64,000 nt of DNA from an uncultured Lachnospiraceae bacterium (GTDB lineage Bacteria > Bacillota > Clostridia > Lachnospirales > Lachnospiraceae): contig CAJURU010000018.1 of NCBI GenBank assembly GCA_910588845.1, positions 1 through 64,000 of the forward strand, read 5' to 3'. Below are positions 42,488 through 51,940 of the stretch, one piece after another; within the stretch, counting starts at the first letter, position 1, and each line of letters starts with the position of its first letter. Position numbers and translations under genes: made by a program. The notes beneath the pieces are model-generated. The model saw only the letters and a list, made by a program, of their open reading frames with translations. It did no database searches and was not told the DNA's origin.

Positions 42488-45400
42488 TATCTGCCTTCCT
42501 TCCTTTTCACTTCAAAAGAATACCCATCCCGGCCAGATGTGCCATACACTCCCACAAACGGCCAATCCCCCTGCGGAAGAGAACCGAGAAAATATGCGGC
42601 AAGCAATGCGTCATCTACCAATTCATAAGGCGCAAGCGCGTACAATTTCACGGCGTCGCCGCCGTCATACACACTCCAGAAGGTATAGCCGCTGACTGGA
42701 TCACAGTAAAGGGAATTATAAGCCCATTCATCACCAGTACGGATTCCAGTATCACCCAAATCCCGGAAAACCTCCTTGCTGTCATCACCATACAGAAAAC
42801 CGTTTTCTTTTACGCTATAGCCGAACTCAACCAGCCTGCCGCCCTGCGTCACTACATAAAACCAGTCTACCAGCCCGTGCTTCGCCTCTTCGCTGCTGCC
42901 CGCATAAGTAATGCCCACCAGCTTCTCCCCAAGAGCGACGTCTCCCATATCTGTCACTCCCTCAAATCCATCTATATCGTCCGGCTGAAAGCAGTGCAGA
43001 TTAACACCCTCCACGCCAAATACCAGATTGTTGTTAGGGCTGTACGCCATATCAACAAGAGTTTTGTCAAGGTTACCTGCATAAATTGCCTGATAGCGGT
43101 TTGACGGGTCAATCAAATACAAACCTGAGTCCAGACCGTCCCTGGCCGCCAAAATTTTATTTCCAACTACTGTCGCCGCCGTATAATAACATTCCTTACT
43201 GGTTTGTAAAATTTTAGTATATTCCGGGAGTTTAGATGTATTGATACTGGAAAACCAGGTTTTCCCATCCCCTGTCCATAAAATCCCATGCAAGGAAACG
43301 CTGATTTCCTCCACCGTCACCTGACATACCGCAGTTTCCGGCTCTCCTGCCGTATTCTTGGCCTTCGTTGTGGCAATAACTCTGGTCGTCCCCGGTGTTA
43401 CACCGGTCACGACGCCCTTCTGATCTACCGTGGCAATCTTGCTGTTCTCACTGCTCCAGGTTACGCTGTCATCCATAACCCCTTCCGGGTTTACGACAGC
43501 CCTCAAACGCTGTGAATTCTTTTTGATAAGTTTTAGCTCTGTTTTATCCAGCGCCACGCCATCCGTATACGGCGTGTCAGGGCTCCCACTGCGGTTGACC
43601 CGGTAAGAAACCGTATTTCCGGCATAATCCACCAGCTTGAGATAAAATACCTTCTTAGGGTCCTTGATCGTCACCTGCATAGGAACCCCGGCCTTTTCCT
43701 GATTCACGCCATAAGCATTTAACAGTGTTTCCTTGTCTCTGTCATATACCTTTACCGCCGCCGTAAAGCGGTTGTCCTGAAATGTCAGGCGTATCTTCCC
43801 ACCCTGAGTATCTTCCATATTAATCAGCTTGGGCTTCGTATTGTCAATGGTTATCGGCACACTGAACCTCGCGCCCTCAGCGGCATTTTCAGGCTGATTC
43901 TGATAATATTGCGGCAGTGCAGTAACCGTGAAACGCACTCTGCTCCCTTCCGGCAATGGTTTTCCCTGATTATCCAGCCCCTGCCAATCAAGGACAGAGG
44001 AATATTCCGTATTGCGCCAGCCGCCTTCTTTAGAATCGTAATAGGCGCCCATATAATTTTCTTCCTGATACTTGTAATATATTTCTCCCGTCTTATCATT
44101 GACAATGCTAGTTTCAATCAACGCCGCATTGCGAATCAGCGAGTATACCATACTCTCAATCCTGTCCCCGGAATTCGTGGAAAAAGCATTGCGCTCCGGC
44201 AAATAGTTCTCATCGCCCCCTTCCAGGTACATATTGGAACCATAGCAGAAATCACTGTCATCCTCCGCCGTATAATAATTGAGATAATTCGTATAAACTA
44301 TGCCGGAGTATGTCATGGCTTCCCGCTCCCCGCCATTGGCAAATTCCAGATAATCAAAAGGCTCGAACATGGAAGACTCCGTCCAGTTCCCATAAAAAGC
44401 CAGCATTGGAACAGACAAATCCACCGCTCCCCTCAGATAGACAAAACCGTCAATATACATGCCATGTTCAAATTGGCTGTCCAGATACTTTTTATCTTTA
44501 GAAGACAATTCTACCTTCACCGAAACGGAAGCCTCATCTTTGACCTCCAAAGTCTCTTCCCACAAATCCACCGTAGGTTCTTCCAGTTCTTTGAGGAAAG
44601 CGTAGACATCCGCCGTATCAATCACGCCGTCTTTTAGAAAATCAAATTTCTGCTGATTGCATTCCACCCGTTGCAAATGAACAGACTGATTGACATGGCG
44701 CAGCAATTCAGCGGCGTCCTCGCCGTCCACTCTGCCATCGCCGTTTAAATCATACCATAATACCCGGCTTTCCGAAGAAAACGTCACTTTAGGCCGCAGT
44801 TTATGGGAACTCCCCGCAATCCATTTCCCCTCCGACAACTCCTCCGACAAAATAGAACCGTCCAGCGTGTAATACTGGTTTTCTTCCGTCATGTTGCAGA
44901 CTTTAAAAGAAAATTCATACACGCCTTTTCGCTGCGGGTCATCTCCCAATTCCGCTTTCACTTTACCGTCGTTCCCTTTCTTATTGCCCACGAAAAGACA
45001 GGAGGGCGTTGTGGTTGCCAAACTCACATTGGCAAGACCGCTGCCCTGTTTTCTGGGTGAATACTCCTCCTTGTCTTTCTCTTTCAATGGAACCGCCGTA
45101 CTCATCAACAATGATTGCGCCAGCGCCCTTTTATCAAGCCCCGTCTTTTCGACCAGGCCTTCCCGCTCAATATACTCCAAGACCAGGGCGCTCATGCCGG
45201 CAATACTGGGCGCCGCCATAGAAGTACCGCTCATGCATCCATATCCTCCACCGCCAAGCGTAGCATAAATATTCTCCCCAGGAGCCGTAATCTCCGGTTT
45301 CAATGCGAGATTCCCAGGTACGCCCCATGCGGAAAAATCGCTCATCTGATACCCCTGTGCAGCCTTGGCGTTTTTGACCGGCCCACAAAAAATGCAAAGC

Positions 45401-47253
45401 GTTCCCGCACTACCCGCCTCCTGCAAGGACCAACTATCTTCCCAGCCCATGATGGCGCAAGGAATCTCTGCTTTGGACTCCGAAAGATTTAATTTCGGAA
45501 AACCGAGATCATCATTATATATGATCAAGGCTGCCGCCCCCGCCTTCTGGGCGTTCTCATGCTTCTGGGCGAAGGGAATGACGCCTTTACTGACAATAAC
45601 AACCTTTCCTTTCACATCTATCGACTGATAATCCGCTTCTTCTCCAAAAGATTCCAGGAACACATATTTGTAATCTGTCCCCTTCCCGCCGGTGTCCAGC
45701 GTTCCCAGGGAAGGAATCGTCTCTTTCCCTTGCGCGTCACTGTAAAAATATGTCCGCTTTCCTACTCGAAACCCGCTATCCCGATAGCCGGCATTGACCG
45801 CGCTTGCTACAGCCAGCGCATTTGTATAAGAACCGGGGCTTCCCACCATATTCATATTCACATCCTGGGCGCGGTTATGGCCCGCGCTGCTGGCGTCCGC
45901 CCAGGAACCATTGTTTCCGGCAGAAATACTTACCACCACATCGCTCTTTAACAGCCTGTCAAATACTTGATTTACATATTCCTCCCCCGAAAATGCTGTA
46001 CTTTCCCCTGGACTTGGGGTCCCAAGGCTCATATTCACCACATCCGCATCTAATAGCAGAGCGTCTTCCACAGCCGCCATATAATCGTCGGTATACGTCT
46101 CATCGCTATCCGCAAACACTTTCATCACCAAAAGCTGCGCATCCTTGGCGATGCCTGCTACCCCATCTTCCTGTTCCTGATATGTACCCTTTTCCGCCGG
46201 CACATACTGATTGGCAGCCGCTATGCCGGCCACATGGGTGCCATGATCCCCCTCTTCATGGGAAACGTCCAGATTCTTCCCGGCATAATTAAATGCAAAT
46301 GCAATTTTTTCATTTCTATATAGTGATTTCGGGGTTACACCGCTTTTCTCGCCACCAACTTTCAGTTTGCTAAACACCTTGGCAATCTCTTTTTCATCCA
46401 GAAGATTCTCTTTTGCCACGCCGTGACCGCTCTTTTCCTTCGTAATTTCTCTGCCATAAGAAAAGGCTTGGGGATCAAAAGATGGATGACCCAAATCAAT
46501 TCCGGTGTCCACAATGGCAATCCTCTGTCCGGCCCCCGTGTAGCCGCTGTCCCAGGCCTGATAGCTCCCTACCATCTCCCCAGCCGTGATAGTCTGAGGT
46601 TCTGCCGCCTCCTGAAGACGGTAACGAGGTACTTCATAGACAGCCCTGACGCCGTCTACCTTCTGGATTTTCTCAATATCTTTGTACTGCACCACCGCTG
46701 AGACAGCATTAGACAACAGGCTGAACTGGTAACGGACTTCTAAGGGACGGCCGCTTACCGCCTGCTCAATTTCCTCCACAACCAAATCCTGCCGCTTTTG
46801 TGTGTCGCGCGAAAAACTCTGCGCCCTGCCGTCTTCAACGATTTCCCTGGCTGAGAATCCCTCTTCCAAAGCAGACTCCCCTTCAAGCACAATGAACACC
46901 CGGACTTCCTCTGAATCCTTATAGCCGCCTTGACCGGAATCTTTTCTGCCATCGTCCGCAGATACCACGCGCTGCGCCTCTATCCCCGCCTCACCAGCTT
47001 GCGGTTCCTCCTCCCAATGCAGTTCCCCATTTTCCCCTTTCTCTAAGGTTTCTAAAGTTTGGGCAGCTTTCCCTTTCTCCAGGGTTTTTCCGGCTTTTGT
47101 AGCTTCCTCTTTCTCCAGGGTTTCCAAAGAAGCAGGCTGTGACGCGGCTTTTATCACCTTTTTTTGCGCGCTTGCGCTGCCCGCCATCGTCAGCCCAAGG
47201 CTCAACGCCAAGGCCAAAGCAAGCAGCCTGCTTGCCGCTCTTTTCTTTTTCAT
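42487..47253 (-). CDS. Secreted subtilisin-like serine protease with internal dockerin module and Ig-like domain
   Basis: A 1588-residue exported S8 protease (numbering here counts from an ATG 18 nt upstream). Signal peptide about 7-35, repeat-rich low-complexity (TLEKGE) to 90, inhibitor-like I9 region about 120-215. The catalytic triad is Asp255 (IVDTGID), His343 (DHGTHVAG) and Ser684 (SGTSMAAPS), with a protease-associated domain inserted at about 540-630. Residues 838-897 hold two EF-hand-type repeats (DLNGDGRVDGED and DFLKDGVIDTAD), as in type I dockerins. Then come beta-sandwich regions, a BIG_2 Ig-like domain (about 1230-1320) and a C-terminal beta-propeller-like part. ATG at 47253 is preferred for GGGAGGG 7 nt upstream. 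Confidence 0.88.
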   Translation of the reverse strand: MKKKRAASRLLALALALSLGLTMAGSASAQKKVIKAASQPASLETLEKEEATKAGKTLEKGKAAQTLETLEKGENGELHWEEEPQAGEAGIEAQRVVSADDGRKDSGQGGYKDSEEVRVFIVLEGESALEEGFSAREIVEDGRAQSFSRDTQKRQDLVVEEIEQAVSGRPLEVRYQFSLLSNAVSAVVQYKDIEKIQKVDGVRAVYEVPRYRLQEAAEPQTITAGEMVGSYQAWDSGYTGAGQRIAIVDTGIDLGHPSFDPQAFSYGREITKEKSGHGVAKENLLDEKEIAKVFSKLKVGGEKSGVTPKSLYRNEKIAFAFNYAGKNLDVSHEEGDHGTHVAGIAAANQYVPAEKGTYQEQEDGVAGIAKDAQLLVMKVFADSDETYTDDYMAAVEDALLLDADVVNMSLGTPSPGESTAFSGEEYVNQVFDRLLKSDVVVSISAGNNGSWADASSAGHNRAQDVNMNMVGSPGSYTNALAVASAVNAGYRDSGFRVGKRTYFYSDAQGKETIPSLGTLDTGGKGTDYKYVFLESFGEEADYQSIDVKGKVVIVSKGVIPFAQKHENAQKAGAAALIIYNDDLGFPKLNLSESKAEIPCAIMGWEDSWSLQEAGSAGTLCIFCGPVKNAKAAQGYQMSDFSAWGVPGNLALKPEITAPGENIYATLGGGGYGCMSGTSMAAPSIAGMSALVLEYIEREGLVEKTGLDKRALAQSLLMSTAVPLKEKDKEEYSPRKQGSGLANVSLATTTPSCLFVGNKKGNDGKVKAELGDDPQRKGVYEFSFKVCNMTEENQYYTLDGSILSEELSEGKWIAGSSHKLRPKVTFSSESRVLWYDLNGDGRVDGEDAAELLRHVNQSVHLQRVECNQQKFDFLKDGVIDTADVYAFLKELEEPTVDLWEETLEVKDEASVSVKVELSSKDKKYLDSQFEHGMYIDGFVYLRGAVDLSVPMLAFYGNWTESSMFEPFDYLEFANGGEREAMTYSGIVYTNYLNYYTAEDDSDFCYGSNMYLEGGDENYLPERNAFSTNSGDRIESMVYSLIRNAALIETSIVNDKTGEIYYKYQEENYMGAYYDSKEGGWRNTEYSSVLDWQGLDNQGKPLPEGSRVRFTVTALPQYYQNQPENAAEGARFSVPITIDNTKPKLINMEDTQGGKIRLTFQDNRFTAAVKVYDRDKETLLNAYGVNQEKAGVPMQVTIKDPKKVFYLKLVDYAGNTVSYRVNRSGSPDTPYTDGVALDKTELKLIKKNSQRLRAVVNPEGVMDDSVTWSSENSKIATVDQKGVVTGVTPGTTRVIATTKAKNTAGEPETAVCQVTVEEISVSLHGILWTGDGKTWFSSINTSKLPEYTKILQTSKECYYTAATVVGNKILAARDGLDSGLYLIDPSNRYQAIYAGNLDKTLVDMAYSPNNNLVFGVEGVNLHCFQPDDIDGFEGVTDMGDVALGEKLVGITYAGSSEEAKHGLVDWFYVVTQGGRLVEFGYSVKENGFLYGDDSKEVFRDLGDTGIRTGDEWAYNSLYCDPVSGYTFWSVYDGGDAVKLYALAPYELVDDALLAAYFLGSLPQGDWPFVGVYGTSGRDGYSFEVKRKEGR

Positions 47254-47329
47254 AATAATCCCTCCCTGCATCAGATTCTCCCCAGCTTAAACTTTTACAA
47301 CGCCGAAACTATTTCCTTTAAAACTTCGT

Positions 47330-47818
47330 CTAGTCTCTCCTCACTTCCAAAGCCGCTCCATTTAACACTGCCTCAGTAAGCGTGTCTCCATCATAACTCA
47401 ATTTCAGTGAAAAAAATGGCGCATTTTCCATCAACAGGCGGAAAAAAATTTTATCTCCCTCCCACAGATTCAAAGACATCAGACGCTCCTTATCTACCCA
47501 TTCCAGAGTTCCCTCGTCACACTCTGCCAGCGTCCCTTCAAACTTATCTGCGGTGTACAGACACATATATTCTGTCGGCCAGCCAATGGCGGAAAATGTC
47601 ACGATTCCGCGAAAGGAAAAACCGGTCAGCATGAGACCGGTTTCCTCCTTTACCTCCCGGAGCAGACATTCTTCCGGGCTTTCTCCTGCTTCAAAATGCC
47701 CGCCGATTCCGATCCATTTGTCCTTATTCACATCTTGCTCTTTTTTCACCCTGTGAAGCATCAGATACTTATCATCTTTTTCTATGTAACACAGAGTAGT
47801 CAACGGTGATTTTTCCAT
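47330..47818 (-). CDS. Nudix hydrolase, MutT-like
   Basis: 162 residues. The Nudix box GxxxExxxxxxxREUxEExGU is intact (GGHFEAGESPEECLLREVKE followed by ETGLML), starting near residue 38. The early segment TTLCYIEKDDKYLMLHRVKK is typical of 8-oxo-dGTP diphosphatase-like members. It likely hydrolyses an oxidised or unusual nucleoside triphosphate, but Nudix substrates cannot be assigned from sequence alone. ATG has TAGGAG 7 nt upstream. It stands alone, separated by about 75 nt from the subtilase start. Confidence 0.92.
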   Translation of the reverse strand: MEKSPLTTLCYIEKDDKYLMLHRVKKEQDVNKDKWIGIGGHFEAGESPEECLLREVKEETGLMLTGFSFRGIVTFSAIGWPTEYMCLYTADKFEGTLAECDEGTLEWVDKERLMSLNLWEGDKIFFRLLMENAPFFSLKLSYDGDTLTEAVLNGAALEVRRD

Positions 47819-47925
47819 AGCTTGCTCCTATCACAAACGTACGCTGGATATTATATGATTATTACCTCAACTAAATTAAATTATAAATTAATAAAATTAT
47901 AATATTAATTCCAAGAAAATTAATT

Positions 47926-48831
47926 CTACAATATATATTTCTCATTCATTACATTTTTCAGCTCTTCATAGGGAACTTCAACCTCAATCGTGCCTGCCGC
48001 ATAGGCAGTAACCATATAGGGGTTACAGATTATCACCAACCCCTTCTTGTTAAAGTAAAATGTATTTTCCGTCATCACATCGGCGACATATGCCTCATAA
48101 TCGTCCAACAACGCATCTTTGTAGGGGTCTTTGGTAATAGTATCTAAAATATGCTGTTCCACAATCTTCCTCGCCTTCACCTCATCTGTAAAAACATCCG
48201 CCAGATAGAGCAAATCCCCGGTAGATACATCAAAACAGTAAGAAGACGTCCATGTATTCGGATGCGTGGAACCCTGCCAATCATAATTTTCTGACTCAAT
48301 GCTCAAAATCTTTGGCGACGCATACATTACCTTGTAATTCATGCCGTAACCGTATCCTGTCCAGGCCCCGGCTTCTTCCTCAGGCAGACTCTTGCGGTAA
48401 TCTTTGGCCTCCTGCACTTTCCTCGCTATCTCATCCTGGTTGATGATATGCTGCTGCTCAAATACCATATTCATCTTCTGTGAGATGTCTTCATTTCCCT
48501 CAATCGTAATTACTGGACAATTCTCTGTCACGGACAAGAGAAGCCCATCGTCCTTCTCATCCCGAATTTCCTGGGAATAGTCAGTAAATGTCACCTCCGG
48601 CTCCTTAGAGAGTTCGGAGGTCTGGCTCTCTTCCTCTTTCTTATCTTTGACGTTTTCCTCCTTCTCTTCCTTGTTATCCCCCTCCGTCTTAGAAGTTTCT
48701 TCCTGCTTGCTGTCCTCAGCCGGCTCCTGCATATTCTGTTCCGGCACTTCTTTCGCAGGCTTGTCCTTTCCATTACAAGCCGCCGCCATCAGGCAAAACG
48801 CCAACACTATCAATAATAACTTCTTCTTCAA
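47926..48831 (-). CDS. Lipoprotein with DUF4163/DUF3298 (RsiV-like) domains
   Basis: 301 residues. A lipoprotein signal peptide (KKKLLLIVLAFCLMAAAC, lipid Cys at about 18) is followed by an acidic/basic low-complexity linker of about 75 residues and a domain of about 200 residues with STHPNTWTSSYCFDVSTGD, the DUF4163-DUF3298 pattern also found in RsiV anti-sigma factors. There is no cytoplasmic anti-sigma part. TTG at 48831 is chosen: it is 2 nt after the thiD stop and has GGGGG about 8 nt upstream; the longer frame would run inside thiD. It is therefore a fourth gene of the thiC operon or a coupled passenger. Confidence 0.8.
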   Translation of the reverse strand: MKKKLLLIVLAFCLMAAACNGKDKPAKEVPEQNMQEPAEDSKQEETSKTEGDNKEEKEENVKDKKEEESQTSELSKEPEVTFTDYSQEIRDEKDDGLLLSVTENCPVITIEGNEDISQKMNMVFEQQHIINQDEIARKVQEAKDYRKSLPEEEAGAWTGYGYGMNYKVMYASPKILSIESENYDWQGSTHPNTWTSSYCFDVSTGDLLYLADVFTDEVKARKIVEQHILDTITKDPYKDALLDDYEAYVADVMTENTFYFNKKGLVIICNPYMVTAYAAGTIEVEVPYEELKNVMNEKYIL

Positions 48832-48833
48832 TC

Positions 48834-49634
48834 CTAAAACCCCCTTTGTGGTTTCTTCATTCGATACATATGGTTCAACGGTCCGTTCCCCTTTCCAAGA
48901 TCCATGCCATCCAAGATTGCGCCTGTGACATATGCCTTGGCCCTCCCTGTACTGTCTTTTGCACGCAAACCTAATGCCAGCCCACAGGCAATCGCCGCGG
49001 ACAGTGTACATCCCGTTCCATGCGTATTGCTGTTAGCAATATGCGGCGCTTCAAACCATGTAAGCTCGTCTCCGTCAAAAAACAAATCGTCGGCACAACA
49101 TTTATCATGCCCGCCTTTCAAAAAAATTGTACCCTTGTATTGTAACGCAAATTCCCTCACGGCTGCAACCCTTTCTTTCCTTGTTTTAATGGTTGTTTTT
49201 AACAATACTTCCGCCTCCGGGAGATTCGGCGTATAAACTTCCGCCAGAGGCAGGATATTTTTTTTGTAATAATCATATGCGTCTGGTTCCATCAGATGCC
49301 GGCCGCTGGTAGACACCATCACGGTATCTATCACGACGTGCTGCGCTTGATATTTGAGCAGACATTCCCTGATTACCTGCATCTGCGCGATACCAGTAAC
49401 CATCCCTATTTTGACCGCATCGGGCTCAATATCCGTAAATACGCACTCTAATTGTTTCTCTAAAAATTCAGGGGATATCGGCAAAACATCCGCTACCCCC
49501 ATTGTATTCTGGGCTGTCAGCGCCGTTACCACGCTCTCGCCGTACAGCCCCCATGATGTAATTGTCTTTAAATCCGCCTGTATGCCGGCGCCCCCGCTGC
49601 AATCGCTGCCGGCTATCGTAAGCACTGTTTTCAC
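48834..49634 (-). CDS. thiD: Hydroxymethylpyrimidine/phosphomethylpyrimidine kinase
   Basis: Phosphorylates HMP-P to HMP-PP for thiamine synthesis. The 266 residues carry the family start TIAGSDCSGGAGIQADLKTI, the conserved ALTAQNT and the kinase-fold ATP motif TGTHGTGCTLSAAIA-like segment (here NTHGTGCTLSAAIACGLALG) near 210. Its start lies 21 nt after the thiE stop. It is the third gene of the TPP-riboswitch operon thiC-thiE-thiD. Confidence 0.95.
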   Translation of the reverse strand: MKTVLTIAGSDCSGGAGIQADLKTITSWGLYGESVVTALTAQNTMGVADVLPISPEFLEKQLECVFTDIEPDAVKIGMVTGIAQMQVIRECLLKYQAQHVVIDTVMVSTSGRHLMEPDAYDYYKKNILPLAEVYTPNLPEAEVLLKTTIKTRKERVAAVREFALQYKGTIFLKGGHDKCCADDLFFDGDELTWFEAPHIANSNTHGTGCTLSAAIACGLALGLRAKDSTGRAKAYVTGAILDGMDLGKGNGPLNHMYRMKKPQRGF

Positions 49635-49655
49635 ATTCTCACTCGCTTTCTATAA

Positions 49656-50261
49656 TTAGAAAAACTCATCTAATAGCTCCCGAACCTTTCTCACCTCTGC
49701 CGCAGGATTCTCGGCCTTTAAGATTCCCGCGGAAATGGCAAGCCCTGACGCGCCGCAGGATAACGGTTTTCTGCCATTTTCTGCATCAATGCCTCCCACC
49801 GCCACGTTGGGAATCGAAGCCTCCGCCAAAATTGCCCGATAGACTTCCTCTGTCATCGGTACGGCGTCCTTCTTCGTCTCTGTGGGGAACCATGCGCCGC
49901 TGCCAAGGTAATCTGCGCCGTCCCCCGCAGCCTGCCGCGCCTGTGCGGCTGTTTTGGCCGTAGCGCCGATAATTTTGCCAGCGCCGAGCAGACGTCTTGC
50001 CTCCCTTACAGGTACATCATTCTGCCCCAGATGCACGCCGTGGGCGCCGCAGAGCAAGGCGATATCCAGCCTGTCATTGATAATCAATTTAGTATCAGAT
50101 CCCTGTACCATTTGCTGCAATCGTTTTGCCCTCCGCAGATATTCCGCCGAAGATATATCTTTTTCCCTGAGCTGAATATAATCAACCCCGGCTTCCAGCG
50201 TCTTCCGAATCTTTTCTTCCCCATAAGAGAAATCTACAATCACATACAGCCAGCCTCTCAT
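49656..50261 (-). CDS. thiE: Thiamine-phosphate synthase
   Basis: Joins HMP-PP and thiazole phosphate to give thiamine phosphate. The 201-residue TIM barrel has the segments DYIQLREKDISSAEYL, LIINDRLDIALLCGAHGVHLGQND and AVGGIDAENG, which build the active site. ATG at 50261 (MRGWLYVIVD) is preferred, with AAAGG about 8 nt upstream; an open frame extends 14 codons further without a better site. It lies between thiC and thiD. The thiazole branch genes (thiG, thiS, thiH) are not in the window. Confidence 0.94.
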   Translation of the reverse strand: MRGWLYVIVDFSYGEEKIRKTLEAGVDYIQLREKDISSAEYLRRAKRLQQMVQGSDTKLIINDRLDIALLCGAHGVHLGQNDVPVREARRLLGAGKIIGATAKTAAQARQAAGDGADYLGSGAWFPTETKKDAVPMTEEVYRAILAEASIPNVAVGGIDAENGRKPLSCGASGLAISAGILKAENPAAEVRKVRELLDEFF

Positions 50262-50312
50262 TTCATTCATCCTTTCCACAACAACAATGCCAGCCACACC
50301 CATTCTGAATCG

Positions 50313-51617
50313 TTACAGTATGTCTATATATTCGCCGGACAACGCCTTGTTCATGCTGCGCACTGCACAGAATTTCCCACACATGGAACATGTATCATCA
50401 TGCTCCGGCTTCCTGTCCTCGCGAATCTTTTTTGCCGTCTCCGGATCCAGGGCGCACTCCCACTGCGTTTCCCAATCTAATTCTCTTCTGGCGTCCGCCA
50501 TTTTATCATCAATTTCTCTGGCTCCGCGCACGCCTTTGGCAATGTCTGCCGCGTGCGCGGCAATTTTAGAGGCAATAATTCCCTGTTTGACATCATCTAC
50601 ATTGGGAAGCGCCAAATGTTCTGCCGGCGTCACATAACAGAGGAACGCCGCGCCGTTCTGTGCGGCAATTGCCCCGCCGATTGCTGAGGTAATATGATCA
50701 TATCCCGGTGCAATATCGGTGACAATCGGCCCCAACACATAGAACGGAGCCCCCATACAGATTGTCTGCTGCAATTTCATGTTCGCCGCAATCTGATCCA
50801 TCGGCATATGCCCCGGCCCTTCCACCATCACCTGAACGTCACGCTCCCAGGCACGTTTCGTCAACTCCCCCAAACGTACCAGCTCCTCAATCTGGCAGAC
50901 GTCGGAGCCGTCGGCAAGGCATCCCGGGCGGCAGGCATCCCCCAATGAAATCGTCACATCATATTCCCGGCAAATCTCTAAGATTTCATCATAATACTCA
51001 TAAAATGGGTTCTCCTCGCCGGTCATGCACATCCAGGCAAATACCAGAGAGCCTCCCCGGGAAACAATGTTCATCTTGCGCTTGTGCTTCTTAATCTGCT
51101 CAATCGTCTTTCTGGTAATCCCACAGTGCAGCGTAACAAAGTCCACGCCATCCTCCGCATGCAGGCGCACCACATCCAGGAAATCCTTCGCTGTCAGGGT
51201 CGCCAGATCCCTCTGGTAATGAATCACCGAATCATACACCGGCACCGTGCCAATCATCGCCGGGCATTCGGAGGTCAGCTTGCGGCGGAATGGAATGGTA
51301 TCTCCGTGAGAAGACAAATCCATAATCGCATGCGCCCCCATGTTCACAGCCTCCATCACCTTTGCCATTTCTATCTCATAATCCTTGCAGTCCCTGGAAA
51401 CACCGAGATTGACATTAATCTTTGTCCTCAACATGGCGCCGACCCCTTCCGGTTGCAGGCAAGTATGGTTCTTATTGGCGCAAATAGCCACTTGGCCCTT
51501 GGCCACAAGCGGCATCAGCTCTTCCACCGCCATCCGCTCTTTCCTCGCAACCTTCTTTATTTGCTCTGTTACAATGCCTTTGCGTGCTGCTTCCATTTGT
51601 GTCGCGTATTCTCTCAT
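50313..51617 (-). CDS. thiC: Phosphomethylpyrimidine synthase
   Basis: Radical-SAM enzyme that rearranges aminoimidazole ribotide to HMP-P, the pyrimidine half of thiamine. The 434-residue protein is the short bacterial form. It contains the barrel segments NLGVSRDCKD, DFVTLHCGITRKTIEQIK and EGPGHMPMDQI. The C-terminal CSMCGKFC motif binds the 4Fe-4S cluster. ATG has GGAGAGG upstream. Expression is governed by the TPP riboswitch and terminator in its leader. Confidence 0.97.
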   Translation of the reverse strand: MREYATQMEAARKGIVTEQIKKVARKERMAVEELMPLVAKGQVAICANKNHTCLQPEGVGAMLRTKINVNLGVSRDCKDYEIEMAKVMEAVNMGAHAIMDLSSHGDTIPFRRKLTSECPAMIGTVPVYDSVIHYQRDLATLTAKDFLDVVRLHAEDGVDFVTLHCGITRKTIEQIKKHKRKMNIVSRGGSLVFAWMCMTGEENPFYEYYDEILEICREYDVTISLGDACRPGCLADGSDVCQIEELVRLGELTKRAWERDVQVMVEGPGHMPMDQIAANMKLQQTICMGAPFYVLGPIVTDIAPGYDHITSAIGGAIAAQNGAAFLCYVTPAEHLALPNVDDVKQGIIASKIAAHAADIAKGVRGAREIDDKMADARRELDWETQWECALDPETAKKIREDRKPEHDDTCSMCGKFCAVRSMNKALSGEYIDIL

Positions 51618-51690
51618 AATTTCCTCTCCTTTGTTCAGGGCGCAATAACAGAGCGAAATGATGTCTCTTTTCTATCGACGTCTTCCAAAA

Positions 51691-51727
51691 CAAAAAAGAA
51701 GACGTGCCGTAACAGCGTCTTCTTTCT
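51691..51727 (-). terminator. Riboswitch-controlled terminator of thiC
   Basis: Minus strand AAGAAGACG, an 11-nt loop, CGTCTTCTT, then TTTTG. It lies between the TPP aptamer and the thiC ATG and forms the expression platform. Confidence 0.85.
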
Positions 51728-51732
51728 ATATA

Positions 51733-51816
51733 CGTTCCGCTCCCTACGACAGTATTAACTGACAGGTTCAAAGAGTCAGGTTTTAACCTTCTCAACTGCT
51801 ATGCAGTCCCTCTGCG
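51733..51816 (-). promoter_or_regulatory. TPP riboswitch
   Basis: On the minus strand the conserved aptamer parts appear in order: AGGGACTGCATAGCAG then TTGAGA (P2/P3 side), and TCTTTGAACCTGTCAGTTAATA followed by CTGTCGTAGGGAGCGG in two blocks (P4/P5 side). Binding of thiamine pyrophosphate would favour the terminator at 51691 and switch off thiC-thiE-thiD. Confidence 0.92.
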
Positions 51817-51884
51817 TTTATTCTGATGTCTTGGCCGCGTCAAGGCAGCATCATTGCTGACGACGCGGTTATTTACTGAAATCT

Positions 51885-51913
51885 ATCATATATGATTCCT
51901 GCTGCTTTGTCAA
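51885..51913 (-). promoter_or_regulatory. sigma-A promoter of the thiC operon
   Basis: Minus strand TTGACA, 17 nt, TATGAT, about 60 nt before the TPP aptamer. A CGCGTC/GACGCG hairpin lies in between. Confidence 0.75.
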
Positions 51914-51940
51914 TCTAAATCCTCTTCTGCCTAAAATTTA

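Noticed and set aside
48904..49236. 110-codon plus-strand ORF within thiD
   Set aside because: Antisense to thiD, which has full family similarity.
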